Positions 1 through 12,803 of a stretch of 64,000 nucleotides of DNA are shown here, piece after piece. Source of the DNA: Orthonyx spaldingii (lineage: Eukaryota; Chordata; Aves; Passeriformes; Orthonychidae). The notes below the pieces were generated by a model. The model was not told the origin of the DNA, ran no database searches, and worked only from the letters and a program-made list of their open reading frames with translations. The DNA lies in NCBI GenBank assembly GCA_013397795.1, contig VZTJ01004286.1, forward strand, positions 4,612,129 through 4,676,128, in the 5' to 3' direction. The translations under genes were made by a program, and so were the position numbers. Numbering within the stretch: position 1 is the stretch's first letter; each line of letters begins with the position of its first letter.

Positions 1-614
1 ACTTCCTTCTTTTTTTCTTTCTTACTGTCAGCTGTTAAACAGGCAGTAAAGGATTTGTAGTTTACTATGCCCCTCTCAGGGTCTCCCTGAGATCAGTGGA
101 GCTGTTGCTTAGCTTGCAGATGGGAAAATATATTTTACAGCCAAATAATGTGAGGTTGTGGACAGTGAGAGTCCATTTCCCTTCCTTCTCCGCCTACATA
201 AGTCAATTTGTTTATTCCATGTTTAAGTTCTCAGTAGAAGCACCTGTGATTACAATAACTTGTTTACAATTAAACTACTGTATCATAGGGGCCACCTAAA
301 CATACTAAACAGAATCAGAAAGCTTATTGCCTTTGGGAGGTCGTTGGCCTCTGGAGTAAGAGGAAGGGAGGAGGGAGAGCAGCAGGGACTGTGTGGGGAG
401 CTGGGGAAGACACGTGGCTTCAGACAGTTCAGAAATAGAGCTTTGATTTATTTCTGTTATTTGTTAAAAATATCAAACAGTCCTTCTTGTTGAAATGCAA
501 GGTATTGAATAGCAGAATGTGACCACAGTTACTTTTTTTAGAAGATAGGATACTTTCTCTGCACATCAAAACACAGAGATGACAATTCCATTTCCCATGT
601 CCCTGCAGTAATGA

Positions 615-634
615 TTTTTTTTTTTTTTTTTTTT
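615..634 (+). repeat. Poly-T tract (20 T)
   Basis: An uninterrupted run of twenty T. No retroelement body is recognisable on either side, so it may be a simple homopolymer or the tail of an old minus-strand retrocopy too decayed to see. Confidence 0.9.
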
Positions 635-3501
635 GATCTGGCTAACATGCTGAGAGTTGCTCAGTTTCTCAGATTTTTAGGTTTTGGAGAGATTTCTCAG
701 ATACTTGGTCTCCATGTCTTAGAAGCAAGTCATTTCAAAACCCTCTTTTTGTATTAGCCTACCAATAGTTGTCAGTAAGCAGTACACTGGAAAGAAATGA
801 AGAGCACAGAAGGTGAGAAATCCCAAGAATCTGAGAAATCCCATAGAAGCCGAAAATGAAATAACTGTGAGACAGTTTTACTCTTCTGGTACGCTTGTTA
901 GTCTGATGAGTGTGATCAAAGACTTTCAGTGTTTCAGGTAACTCCAGGCAGTCACTGGGGGTGGATCCAGCACCTCTGTTCTCTCCATAACAGGAAGGGC
1001 ATCCCAAGGGTTGGACAATTGGAGGCACGGACACAGGTGTTCATGGGCTGCTCAGCATCTGAAAATTTGGTGGGATGGATGTGGATTAAGGCCTTTACAA
1101 AGAGCTGGTTTGTGTGAAGTTGATGGAGATGCTCAGTCCTTGCTCTTCTGGCACAAACTGGGGAACATGGGCAGAGCGAGCGTGGGGGAAGGAGGTGCAG
1201 CTGCTGCTCTAGAAACAGGCACTTCATTCTCTGGAGAGGTAAGGATGTGCTTGTCATGCTCCATCAATTAAACACAATACAGTTAAGGTGTAAAGCACAT
1301 TTCTTTCACATGCTGATAATTTTGGGGGCCTTTGGTAACGTGGTTTTACAAAAAAAAGTCCCCTCTTAGTAATTTGTAAAATCTTGAGAGTGCAAAAGGG
1401 GAAAACCAAAGACCTTTCCCATGTGGACTTTTTGGGCAGCCCAGCTCTGGCTGAAACACACATATTTTGTGTACCAAGGCAGCAGTTTTAGGCAAACACT
1501 GCACACGGGGACAGTGCTGGTGGGATGCTGGGCAATGCCAGGAGTCCGTGCTCCCGTGGCTCTGGGAGATGAGCAGGACAATAGCCAGGCAGAGCTCTCG
1601 GCACATCAAACACGGTGCTTTCATCACAGCAGCCGAGATCATTATCCTTAGCCAGACATGCCCTTGGCACAGGAATGCAAAAAGCCTTGTCACAAGGGAG
1701 GCTGAAAGAAACTGTCTTTCAGTGTGGTCATTTTCCCCTCATCTTGAGCTTTTTCAGCAGATGTTAATAAAGCTTTCATAATGCAAATATTTGTTAATAT
1801 AAAAAAATAAATCCCTAACTTGATACTTGGAAGCAAAATTATGTGAAAATATTTTTCTGGTTATTTCTGCCTGCAGGTTTTATAATGTAAATTATTTTTT
1901 AGTGTTCAGGTTGCCAGGATAGCTTGCCACATTCCTTCTGTAATGTGGCAAAAATGTGTCCTTCAAAGTTGTTAACCAAACTCAGGCTTCAAAAACACCA
2001 CTGAGGAGACAAAAGTATGTTGTTTCAAAACAGGACCATATCAAACAACCCATTCATTTTAAAGTTAGCTGGAGAAAGTAGAGAATGCCTGCAGGTGGTC
2101 TTTCATGTTTTGGTTTAGAGACCTGTTTTCAAGAGGGAATCTGAGTCAGCTGGACCAGCCATGATGGCAAATCCATACTGCAGGTGATGCCCTGTGTCCA
2201 CTGAGGTGCTGGGATTAACACATTTCTGTCAGAGCTCCTTCCTTCACAGCACTGTCAACATTTTGAATGTATGCAAAGTTTCAATGGGAGAGTGTGTGCA
2301 GCTGGAAAGCAACATCTGTGATGCTCTAGTGTTTTCTTCTGATGTCCAGCTGATGCAAATAAATGCATAGCTATGCTTGCCTTACTGTTATTATCCACAG
2401 GAGTCCTCAGGAGTTGACGGCTTTATTTTTCTTTAAAAGCATAGGTGTTTCTTGCATGTGCTGTTTTAAACTTTGTTTAGGGTTTTGTCTGCTGTCTGTG
2501 TTTTGTTTCAGCCTTCTAATAAGATTATATAAATTTGACATCCTAACTGTTCTAGGACAATGTTTTTAGAACAAACCCCAAAAAGCTTGTGTGTTTAACA
2601 CATATGGACATGAACCAGAAAATCCATATTTTCCTTTATTATTCTGCCAAATGTTATGTGCATTTCCTTTTAAAGTATAAGAATTCAAACAGTAACAGTT
2701 GCTTGTCTTGGAGCATAAGCTGGTAATGAGATTGTTAATGACACAATGATATTAAAAGTAAGGAAGTTAGACTGCAGCAATTAAATCGTTTTATTACTTG
2801 TCTGGTGTTTTCTTGTGTTAAGGATGTGGGGTTCCTTAAATAAACCTCTGAAACTACTTTCTTCTTTCAAAGTGAGGTTGGTTTCCACAACTCCTTCACA
2901 ACTTCTTGAGTCCATAAGCTGCTAATGGATCATGATCTGTATCTGATTGGTTCAAAATACAAAGTAGAAGATTCAAATGCATGCTTATAGATTCATGCAA
3001 GTATTAAAAATCAAGGATTGTGGTTTGCATTGAAGGAAAAATGCATCTGTTAAGTCCAACATCAGAATACCAGACATTCACTTAACATTTGTGGGTTTAT
3101 TTACACCTTTGATTTTCCTTTTCCTTCAGCAGCTTGTTAGAACCTTAAAAAAATGAAAAAATTTATCACTCTGTGCCAACAAATACTTTGTTAGAGACAG
3201 ACCTAAATCATTAGACCTAAGGAGTAGAAAATGAACTTGTTGGCAGAGCTCCTCAGTTTGTCTTGCTGGTTCAAGATTTCGTGAGGGAAAGTTGAAAAGA
3301 GAGAATGTGGCAACATTTGTAATGTTTTGTGTGCAGTGGGGGTGGATGAGCATGCCACAAGGTCAGTTACATACTATATATAGTATAAAATACATAAAAT
3401 CTTTTAATTGTACTGAACCAATCTGTGTAAGAGCCTTGCAAGAGATCCTGGCGTGAGAGCTCCAGTTTCCTCTAATAATGCAGGAAATGGATGTTTTGCT
3501 A

Positions 3502-3690
3502 AGATCATGGAATGGTTTTAGGTTGGAAGGGACCTTAAAGATCATCTCGTTCCACCCCTGCCATGGGCAGGGACACCTTCCACTGTCCCAGGTTGCTCCA
3601 AGCCCTTTCCAACCTGGCCTTGGACACTTCCAGGGCTGGAGCATCCACAGCTTCCCTGGGCTGTTGCAGTGCCTCACCACCCAGTAAAGG
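3502..3690 (-). mobile_element. CR1 LINE, 3' fragment
   Basis: Reading the + strand, the segment opens with the reverse complement of the CR1 3' end (ATCATGGAATGG, then GGTTGGAAGGGACCTTAAAG). It continues through the characteristic blocks CTGCCATGGGCAGGGACACC, CAACCTGGCCTTGGACACTT and CATCCACAGCTTCCCTGGGC, and finishes at GTGCCTCACCACCC. These are hallmarks of avian chicken-repeat-1 elements. Only the 3' non-coding end survives, as expected for 5'-truncated CR1 retrotransposition. The copy is little diverged, so relatively young compared with the others here. Confidence 0.95.
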
Positions 3691-6144
3691 TACTATGAAA
3701 TGTCTAAGGCAAGAGAAAGTTATCTGTTGTACAATTTTATGTATGTAATTTAGCAGATTATATATTATGCTAATGGTGATTTCAGTGTCATAGACCCTAA
3801 TCACTGCATCTAAGAAACACCACTTGTTTGCTTTGACTCGTTTCAAATTGATGGTTTTGATGCCTAGGGGGATGCACCCTCCTGGTGAAGGGGAAAGAGC
3901 AAGGTTTTGTATCCTTTATTTGTGGAAGTAAAAGATATACAGACATTAGTTGTGTATTAAACAGTTCTGTCTTCAGCAGTCAGTTCAGTTGAATGAGAAG
4001 TTGATTCATGTGCAAGGTCTTTGATAATCAGTAATAATATTCAGCCTTGTATAATAATTTAGAAATAGTACTAAAAGTGTTAAGACTTCATCTCCACTTC
4101 CTTTGTGTGGTAATGCTGTTAATTTTCAGTCTTCAAATCTGATTCTGACCTCGGGCTGTTGGTTGATTTCTGTGACAGCGCTGTGTAGAATTGTGTTCTC
4201 ACTTTGCGATCTCTTTGGGTGAGTAGTGAAAATTAAGGATATCAGTTCATCTCCGTGATGAACTGCTGGGGAGATTGTTTATAAAATTCTTAGAAACTTT
4301 TTATGTCTGCTTAGGGTGACTCCAAAAATAGCACATCCCACCTGTGTGCCAGTAGACCCACTTGTCTGTCTGTGCCAGGGCAGTGCAGGAGATGCTGCAG
4401 ACTGCTTGAAATTGGTCTTGTAGCCCCTCTTTTGTGACCTCATGAAATCAAACATAAAACTGTGCCTCAGCTGCACCTGTTTCACTGGGTGTGTTATCTG
4501 GAATGACATATTGCAAAGGTATCTTAGCTGGCAGGTTCACATTACCCGAAATCTGAGCTGATTATTAGATACTGCAAGACAGGCCAGGTTAAAGTATAAT
4601 TGTAGCTGCTGCTGTAACAGTGAGTGACCCAGAAAGACTTTCTAAAATCTTAAACTCTTGATGCTTTTCCATAGTGTCTTTGTAATACCACATGTAGCAC
4701 TGTCTGTTTAGCTTTCATTTGTCCCGTCACGGTTTTGATTTTGGGATGGTGCTTTGAATTTTTTTCAATCTGCACATTGTATGGGATATGTAGATTGCCA
4801 TGAAAATAATGTCATGTTAATTAAAACAAAAGGGAGCTTGAACACCTATTGAACTCAGGTTTCTGAGACTTCAAGTTTTTCTGTTCCATTAAACACCTCT
4901 CTGTGTAAGTAATAATGTGAAAAATACCATGTATTGTGCCTTAAAAGAGTTTGAGTATATGGATTACTTTGGTAAACCACACTTGCAGACAGTTCATACC
5001 AAATGCAAACTGGGACCAGTGTATCTATTTCCATTACTCTCCAGTTAGACATCACACCCACTGGCTGCTTCAGCTGGGAATGCAGAGCACAGTGGCTCTG
5101 CTTGTTATCTGTAGGTACAGCTGTGCCTGAAAAGGCCAAAATTAAAATCTCCACCCAGGATCGATGAGAGAATTGATGAAAATCAGTTTCTGGTTCTCCA
5201 TAAGACCATGAACATAGTGCAGCTGTATGGGAGCTTCACTTGTGCCCAGAGCACCCCTTCCCTTGATTTCTCTGTTATAATTTGCTCTGTGTCTCACAGA
5301 CCTTTTAAGCATAATATAGAGACAGAAAGTGTTTTACTTGGTGTGATATTTGGGCACTAATCTTGAGGGATGAGGGCTTGTGTGCAACATGGGTGTGAGG
5401 TGATGGAGCTGTTGGTCCCTCCTGACGCAGAGGGGACACAAAATATTTCACTTCCCGAGGGTACAATCAAGTAACTTGTAGAAAAAGAAGCTGGCACCAC
5501 CTTCCTTCCGCCTGGGAGCGGTTCTGTAGTGACTGAGCCAACTTTATTGAAGAAAATAGGTGAAATTGGTGCAGCTGGTGGCTGATCAGAGAGAATGCTC
5601 TGCCACAGCAAGAAAGTCAATGGCACAAAAATTGTTCCTGGTTTCTCTTTCTAGTTGGGACACTGGTCACAGTGGAAAACAAGATACCTGGAGTCTTTTC
5701 TAATTCTAAGAATTAGTGCCCATTCAAGCTTTTATTAATAGAGCAGACCTTTCCACTTCATGTGCTCTGTTATTTTGCTGTGAAATTGAATCTGTTGGTT
5801 TCAAAACCTTTCAGACCATCCTTATTTCACAATGTTTTATCTGCACAGCCACATATCATTATTCTGGCAGTTACTTTTGCCCTGATGCCGAAATGATAGT
5901 GCTCAAGCATCCAAGGAATTCTAAACATGGAGTGGGGACAGTTCCTAGGAAGAGCACTCTTGCCATGATTTTCTGTAAAAGCAGAAATTCCTTGGCTACT
6001 TACATAATTCTCCTAATAACTTGCATAAAATCTCTACTGAATTCTGAAATCAGCTTTTAAAATAAATGCAGAAATACCCTTTTATTTACCAAAGAGGTGA
6101 GGTGTTTTGTAACCAGTCTGCAATTACAAAAGGGCACTGAAGTG

Positions 6145-6400
6145 AGGCTGCTGAATATTTAATTTGCTTAATGTACAACTGCCACTGTTAATAGCTTTGA
6201 CACAACTAAAAGCTTTGCTCATTCAAAAGGCAACAATTAATAAACAAGATTAATTTTAAAATCAATTATTTATTTGCCAGGGGAAAAGCCTTTTGTTCTT
6301 TTAAAAAAATAGGTAGATTATTTTCTCCTTGGTGGGTATATGCAAAAGTAAGTGGGCGTCTTCAAAAGGTGTTTGCATACTTATTCCCATTTTTATGAAG
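6145..6400. promoter_or_regulatory. Candidate conserved non-coding element, AT-rich, homeodomain/SOX-like motifs
   Basis: A dense cluster of TAAT and ATTA cores with ACAAT-type SOX-like words, including CAACAATTAATAAACAAG and GATTAATTTTAAAATCAATT. It is free of recognisable repeats and lacks the T-runs and decayed CR1 text of neighbouring intron. Such composition is typical of vertebrate intronic enhancers. Conservation cannot be measured from one sequence, so this is inference. Confidence 0.3.
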
Positions 6401-8663
6401 TAAAAGTGATTTAATATAAATAGAATTTAGGGCAATAATTTAGCTTTGAGTAATTTTCCTATATGAAAACACATTTATGTATTCTTTGGTTCCACTTGTA
6501 GGAAGAGTACTGCTGAGGAGGAGAGGGCTGGAAATTCAGCTGGTTTGGTTGTTTGGGTTGTTTTTTATGTTTGAAAAAAGCATCATCAGTTCTAACTACT
6601 TTTTGTGGGCAGCTCCTTGGGTGATTTTATTGTTTGTTTGCATTTCTCCCCCTGTAAAGCTGCCTTTCCCAGGGGGCTGTGGCAGGATGGAGACATCCCA
6701 CACCCCTGCTGGAAAGCAGCACAAGGGGGACTTTCAGCCCCGGTGTTTTGCCCTTTGCAGGCAGCTTTGTCACAGAGATGACTCCGACATCCAGCAGCTC
6801 CTGGGATTTGCCTTTCCTCCCATGTCATGCTTTTACCACGTTGCTTTGGGAGTCATCCTGCTGCTGCATGTGCAGGATTTCTGCAAATCACTCACCCTGT
6901 CCCATCTCTCAGGAAACCAGGGAAAAAATCCTAACAGAAGGGTTTTCTAAGAGCCTGAATATTTTTGACGTGCATTAAGTGTTCTTGCTGAGCAGAGTAA
7001 CCATCCTTTATGGGGCTCTCCCAGCTGGAAGAGGGATGCACACGGATAGCACTGGTTAGTGCTAACCCAGGATAGACAACTGCTGGTAACCTCCTGCATT
7101 TTATGATTAAAAGCAATAGTGTTACCTTTTAAAACAGCACTCTGATGGAACTGCTGCTTAACAAAACCAAAAATCATCGTCTTGTGCGTAGTCAGAGACA
7201 CAAAACAGGATAATCTTGAACTTGGAGAAACTGCTGATCAGAGATTCATTTCCAAATTTGTTCGGGCTGCGCTTGTCTTGTGACACTTGAGAAGGGGGTT
7301 GGTTTGTTGGAGTGACTGGAAGTCTGAATGCCTGGTTTATTTAGTAACCACTGACCCAGTAAACATTTCTAGTAGTCAAATGAAGTGGATGCCTCTTCTG
7401 GTGCAGCCTGTGTGTGCAGGGGGAACCTTGTACCACTGGGGTGGGAACATTTTCTTTGGAGTAGAAGCTGCCCCAGTGCAGTCAGAACACTTTCTAAGTC
7501 TGGAGGAGGTGTTTTGTTTTTTGTTTCTTAAATCCTGCAATCACTTAGAGCACCTCTTCTCCTAAAGTTAAGAGTCCTCATGGAATTGTCATGGAAGTAA
7601 ATTTTGATAAGTTTAAGTTGATGGTTATGAATGCATTAGTGTCCACCAGGATGAGCTTGTGCTGCTTGTGTTGGAAACATTTCCAAGCATTAAGAAACTT
7701 GGGTATAGAAAAATGCATCTTTATATACAGGAGTAATCATTTGGACCCTTCTTGTAGCTAAAATTGGTACATAGCAAAACATGGCCTGTAAGATTAGTTT
7801 TGATAATTTTATAATACAAATTCCTTCAACAGGAATAGAGTTGTGCCTGATTTACTGCAGCGTGGTCAGTCCCCAGATGGTAGAGCATGGTTCCCTAAAG
7901 CCCTGAAATTATCTGATTATAATGATTTTAATGCTGATCATGAGTAGCAGTGGTACAAAGTATCCAGCTATACTTTTGAGAGCTTAAAAAAAAAAATCTT
8001 TCTTAATAGGCTTTCTTAACGGCAGTCTTAAAATTAAATAAAGCAAAAACAATTTCACTGTTCAAAGATGAATGCAGGCTGGGTAATTTTTATCCAGTGG
8101 ACTTCATTAAATAACTGTGTGCTGTTTGATCATATCAACAGTGACCTGCCAGGTTTAGGAGCTGTTGCTAATGGCAGGAGTATTTAGAAGCAACGCTTTC
8201 AAGAGAAAAGCTTTGCCCACACTGTTTGCCCTACATCAGAGGAAACCTGAGAAGGTGGCAGGATTAAAGTTCCAAAAATGAAATGTCTCAAAGATGCTTA
8301 GACTTCCCTTGGTACTCTGGTGCATTCCTATCTTTTTGTATAAATAATTCACACAGTATTAGTAAGTGTTGAAACAAATTGTGGTAGAAGAAATTTCCAG
8401 GTGTTTTCTACCTGATATTCCTCACATTCTTTTCATGCCTGGTGGGTTCATAAGAAACTGGCTGCCATGGAGTAATTAACAGACCGTAACTCACTTAACA
8501 GACATGAGTAGAAACCTTGTATTGTGTAAACTTTCCTCATTATTATGGTACATTTCATGCTGTTTGCATGCCTTTGTTTTCTAATTCTTGTATTTTTAAG
8601 AAGCCTTTGTAGATAGCACTTTCCAGGCTTATTGCAGCATTAAAGCTTTTTCCTGCAGAATTA

Positions 8664-8960
8664 AATCATAGAATTATTTAGGCTAGATGAATCTCTAAAG
8701 GCCATCCACAAAGTCAAACAGAGCAAGTTGCTCAGGGACTTCTCCAGCTGAGTCTTGAACATCTCCAAGGATGAGGAATCCAGAGCCTCTTTGGGCAACT
8801 GATCTCTTGATCACCCTCAAGGTGAGTGAATAAAAAAAAAAAGAAATGTCCTCATTATCTGTGATTGCCATTTCATCTGTTTCATTTTGTCTGTTGCCTC
8901 TCATCATAGTGCTGTGCACTTTGGAAAAGAGTCTGGCTCCATCTATTCTGTATCCTCAGT
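8664..8960 (-). mobile_element. CR1 LINE, older 3' fragment
   Basis: The + strand begins AATCATAGAATTATTTAGGC, a decayed form of the reverse-complemented CR1 3' terminus. It runs through CATCTCCAAGGATGAGGAAT and CTCTTTGGGCAACTGATC, and ends with CACTTTGGAAAAGAGTCTGG followed by CTCCATCT, which matches the CR1 block normally preceding the 3' UTR. It belongs to a different and more diverged subfamily than the copy near 3.5 kb. An A-run at about 8833-8842 interrupts it. The distal end is approximate. Confidence 0.85.
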
Positions 8961-11900
8961 AGTAATGGGTTTTCCATTAGTTACAAAAGCTATTTTCTCC
9001 ATCTGGACAAAAGCAGAACTGGTAGTTAAACACCAAGGCTGTATTTCCTTGAAGACCTTTCTGAAGTTATACATCACAAATTCCCAGCTTGATGTTTTGA
9101 AGATGGGGGTTGGAATGTGGGTGGTTTTCCATTCCGGTTACAGCTGATCTGCTTCTGTCCATAAATATTCAACAATTCCATTCAAGAATATTTTAAAATG
9201 CCTTCCACTTAGCAGCATTGTGCATTTTGTGTTCTCAAACTTTTAATTTGGCAGTCAGATTCAGACAACTACCCAGAATTGTCAGCAAGCCTGCAGATTA
9301 AATTAAGGTGTAATGACCTGGTGGAAGCTGCTGCTGTGTTCTGCCCCGTGGAGACTGGTATTCTCTGTGGTGTTGAAACTGGAAGGTGAATTGGAGGAAA
9401 GTTTCCAAAACTTCACCAGAGAGCATGTGCTTTTCAGGAGCGTGTGCTGTTTATTGTGTACACCTCAAAGATGGAGTGGAGTTCAGCCCCATGTGCCACC
9501 TGACAACACTGGAATGATAGAATTACTCCAAAAAAACTTGGGTGGATGCTTCAGTGCCTCTGTGCAAAGGGAGCCTGTGGGCTTCTCCATTTAGTGCCGT
9601 ATTTCTCCCACTCTGTGTTTTTAAGCTACACGCAGTACATGTAATTCCATACTTGTGAGATACTGTGTGTGCCTTTGTGGGTCGGTCAGGTTTCTAAAGT
9701 CTGAGAATTACATGTGTTCAGGATCTTGCTGGATCAAACTAATTGTATGTATTTATGTAAGTGATTGACAGGCTCGCTTAGCGTGCTAAAAATAATGAGG
9801 TTCCCTCAATTTATTCAGCAGGAAACTTGATATTCCTTTTCAAAAGAAGGGCAATGCTGTTGTTTAAAAAAGAAATGTGATGGCATGTTATTGCTTGTGG
9901 ATATGTTGTTACAAGTCTGAGTCGTGAGGCTTGCAACAGCTTTCAGGAGATCACGTACCTTCTCGTGCCTGAATAAAGGATAGATGTGCTGCCTTGGGTT
10001 CTGTGTTGGAATTCCCCCAAGCAGATTTCATCTCGTGATTTCAAACAATTTGTGGTGTCTTCTTTGAATATTGTTTTGCATTGTTCATTGTTAAACCACT
10101 CCTGCCTTCAAACCCAGAGCCTGTTTCATCTCAGTGGCAGATTGTCACCTCTGTGTACCTGGGCCACACATCATTTGGTGGCTGTGTTCCTGAGGTAAAG
10201 GAGATGGTTTCCTTACATATCCTCTCTCTTCTTTTGGAGGGTATTGCATATTTTAAGTTTCTGAACAGTTTTGAAAACAGTTGGTTTTGAGCTGGGGAAG
10301 AAGAGAATTGATTTTAGTGTCCTTTTTTTAGCCAGACACATGGTTTCTAGTCTTCAAAGATGAGGAACAGGCAGAGTTGAATCCTATACTGAAATAAGGC
10401 TTCAGGTCTAATAACTTGGTATCTCTCCATGGCCAAAAAATGATCACTTGCTGTCAGACCTGTCTTCTTTCACATGTAACTTATTTCTTAGCCAAAGTGC
10501 AGTAGCATCTAAATGCAGGGGATGGATAATTCAGGTGTTTGCGTATGTGTCTAAATGCTTGGATTTGCCCTGCAGTAAATTCTCAGTGTTGAGGTGTGTT
10601 AATCGAGGCTCAGTGCCTGGCCTAATTTAACATTTGAAGAAGAGGAGATTAAAATGGGCTGGAAAAAGATAGCAGGAAGAGAGGAACTAGGTAACCTTGC
10701 CTGTGAGGCAGGCTATTCATGTAGAATAATCTGGATTTTTTCCCCCCACCTTTCCTCTCTATTTCTGTGTAGTAGTCTGATGATAAAGGGCTTTTCCCAG
10801 AGTTATTTTCTGTTTGAATTTAATGTCAGTGTGGAGATTAAAGATGTTTGTTTTCCATTGGTTTAGTAAGCCTAAATCCAGCCTTTGAAGTCAGGTCATT
10901 TGAGATTCTTTAGATGAAAAATCAACTCTTTATTTGGTAATCTACCCAACACCCTCAGATTTCAAGCTGAAATAAAATGCTGCCTCTGCTGCAAATGATG
11001 TCAGTATTGCCTGAGGTTTATTTAAGCAGAAAGCTGAAGTCAGCTTGAACAAAACTTGGCAAAAGTGAGATGTTTTATTCATGTGGATGATTTGAATAAT
11101 GTCCCAGAGTTTCCATGGTATAATTTTGTTGCACTTAATGTTTAAAGAGACCCCCATCCCCTTCATTTAGGGAAAGCCCTTTGGTTTGGATTCATGTTTA
11201 GGCTTGTGCTGAGTGGTGTATTATTGCTGTGTAAATACAGACTTTTTCCATACGTACAAGCTCTCCTAACGTTTATGGAGCTCTGCTGAGGGCAGTACCT
11301 GAGAGACGTGGTGCTGCCAGCCTTGGAAGCTGGAAGGCAAATGTAAAAAACATCCCAGGAGTTTCAGGGTTCCCACTTGCCCTTTGCCTCCTGCTCCTCC
11401 TTTGCACGATGCCTTTTGAAGCTTCAGAGAAGGAATTTACCCCTCTTCATTGAACGTGTCAAGATGCTCATGGGAAGGTTTATTCTTGAACTGGGATGTA
11501 TCAGAGTAGAAAACTGTTCCTGCTTTCACTCTGTGCTCCTAAAATCCCAAAAAGAAACAAACCAAAAAACCCATTTCCAACCCAACTACTGAATATACTG
11601 GAGACAAGCATCACATTCACAAGAGGAGGTGGGATTGTGGTGATGCAAGGACTATGCCCCTTGGTAGCATTAGTGTGTTCAAGCAGGGCTGATCTCATGG
11701 ATTTTTGTAGTTTTGAGGGTTTTTTTCTCTGAATCTGCCACTCCATGAATCTGTTTGAAGCAGGACGTTTGATTAAGCGTGTAGGAGTTGCAGGTCTCTC
11801 CATTAGGGCTGAGTTAATGAATTCCACAAGTTCAGAATAGCAATAGTTAAGATGGAGCACACGTCGGGCAGAGAAAAGCTAATTACTTCCATTGATTGCT

Positions 11901-12539
11901 TGGAGGCCTGGTGCCGTATGTCAGAGTCTCTTTGTATTACAGAGACTTCTCAGCTTCCTGCGGCAGGAGCTGATGTTATAACCACAGATGGGGATGGAGC
12001 CTTGGCTCATTCCTGCAGGGATGCAGCGAGGTGGGGCAGAGGGGAGGGAGCGCAGAACATGAAACTGCAATTCCCCTGCCCTCAGACCTGCCAGAATGGG
12101 TGACAGGAGGCTGGTGAGAGTGTGTGAACATCTCTGTGCCCACCTGAAAGGCAGATGTGATCAGGAGAGGCAGAATCTCTCCGTGCATTTCTAGGGAAGG
12201 CTCCCACTGCTGGCTGCTGGTACTTGGATAAAAGCTGCAGTTGGCTGTTCCTTGGCCAAGGGTGTATTTTAGTTTTAATACCCACTGCTAACTTGCAGCC
12301 TGTTTGTCACTTGCTGATTGTGATTAGTTGCTTTAGAAACACTCAAAAAGCCATAGCATTAGGAACCAGATAAGTATCCCAAGGCAGATTTGTAATATTG
12401 TCCAAAAGTTTAAGCTACTAAAGATACACTTAAATATAAATCCGCGGTATTTCCTCCCCGTTTTCCAGCTTTTGAATATTTTTTTGGATCCTGACCTAAC
12501 GCTGAGTGGAGGGAGACAGCTTTTTTCTTGTCAGGCCCG

Positions 12540-12700
12540 TTGAATTGTGAGCGGGGCACAAAGGGGTGTTTGTTCTGGAGCCCGGACCTGATGGGCTGCG
12601 AGAGCCCTGACAAGGGCCCGCAGTGCTCCGTGCGCCGCGTCCCAGGAATGCTGGTGTTTGCCGAGGGGATGGCTGGGCTCACTGTCCAAACAGATCTCTG
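12540..12700. other. Short GC/CpG-rich patch in intron
   Basis: Compared with the AT-rich intron around it, this patch holds several CpGs in close order (GAGCGGGG, GGAGCCCGG, CTGCGAGAG, GTGCGCCGCGTC). It is too short for a CpG-island promoter and carries no TATA or initiator context that I can defend. An open frame crosses it (MSGPLNCERG...), without similarity I recognise. Regulatory function is possible but unsupported. Confidence 0.3.
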
Positions 12701-12787
12701 CTTGCCAACTGGGAACATATTGCAGTCTCTGTGAGGCACTCCATCACGGCTTGAATAGCTCCTCTTGTGCTCAGGCGCTCTGAATGC

Positions 12788-12803
12788 GAGAGAGAGAGAG
12801 AGA
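12788..12803 (+). repeat. (GA)8 microsatellite
   Basis: Eight perfect GA units, preceded by TGAATGC and followed by AATATTCC. Confidence 0.95.

Noticed and set aside
6477..6950. 157-codon + frame in the upstream intron
   Set aside because: Hydrophobic T-rich start and Cys-rich tail without domain; overlapping antisense frame also open. Likely chance.
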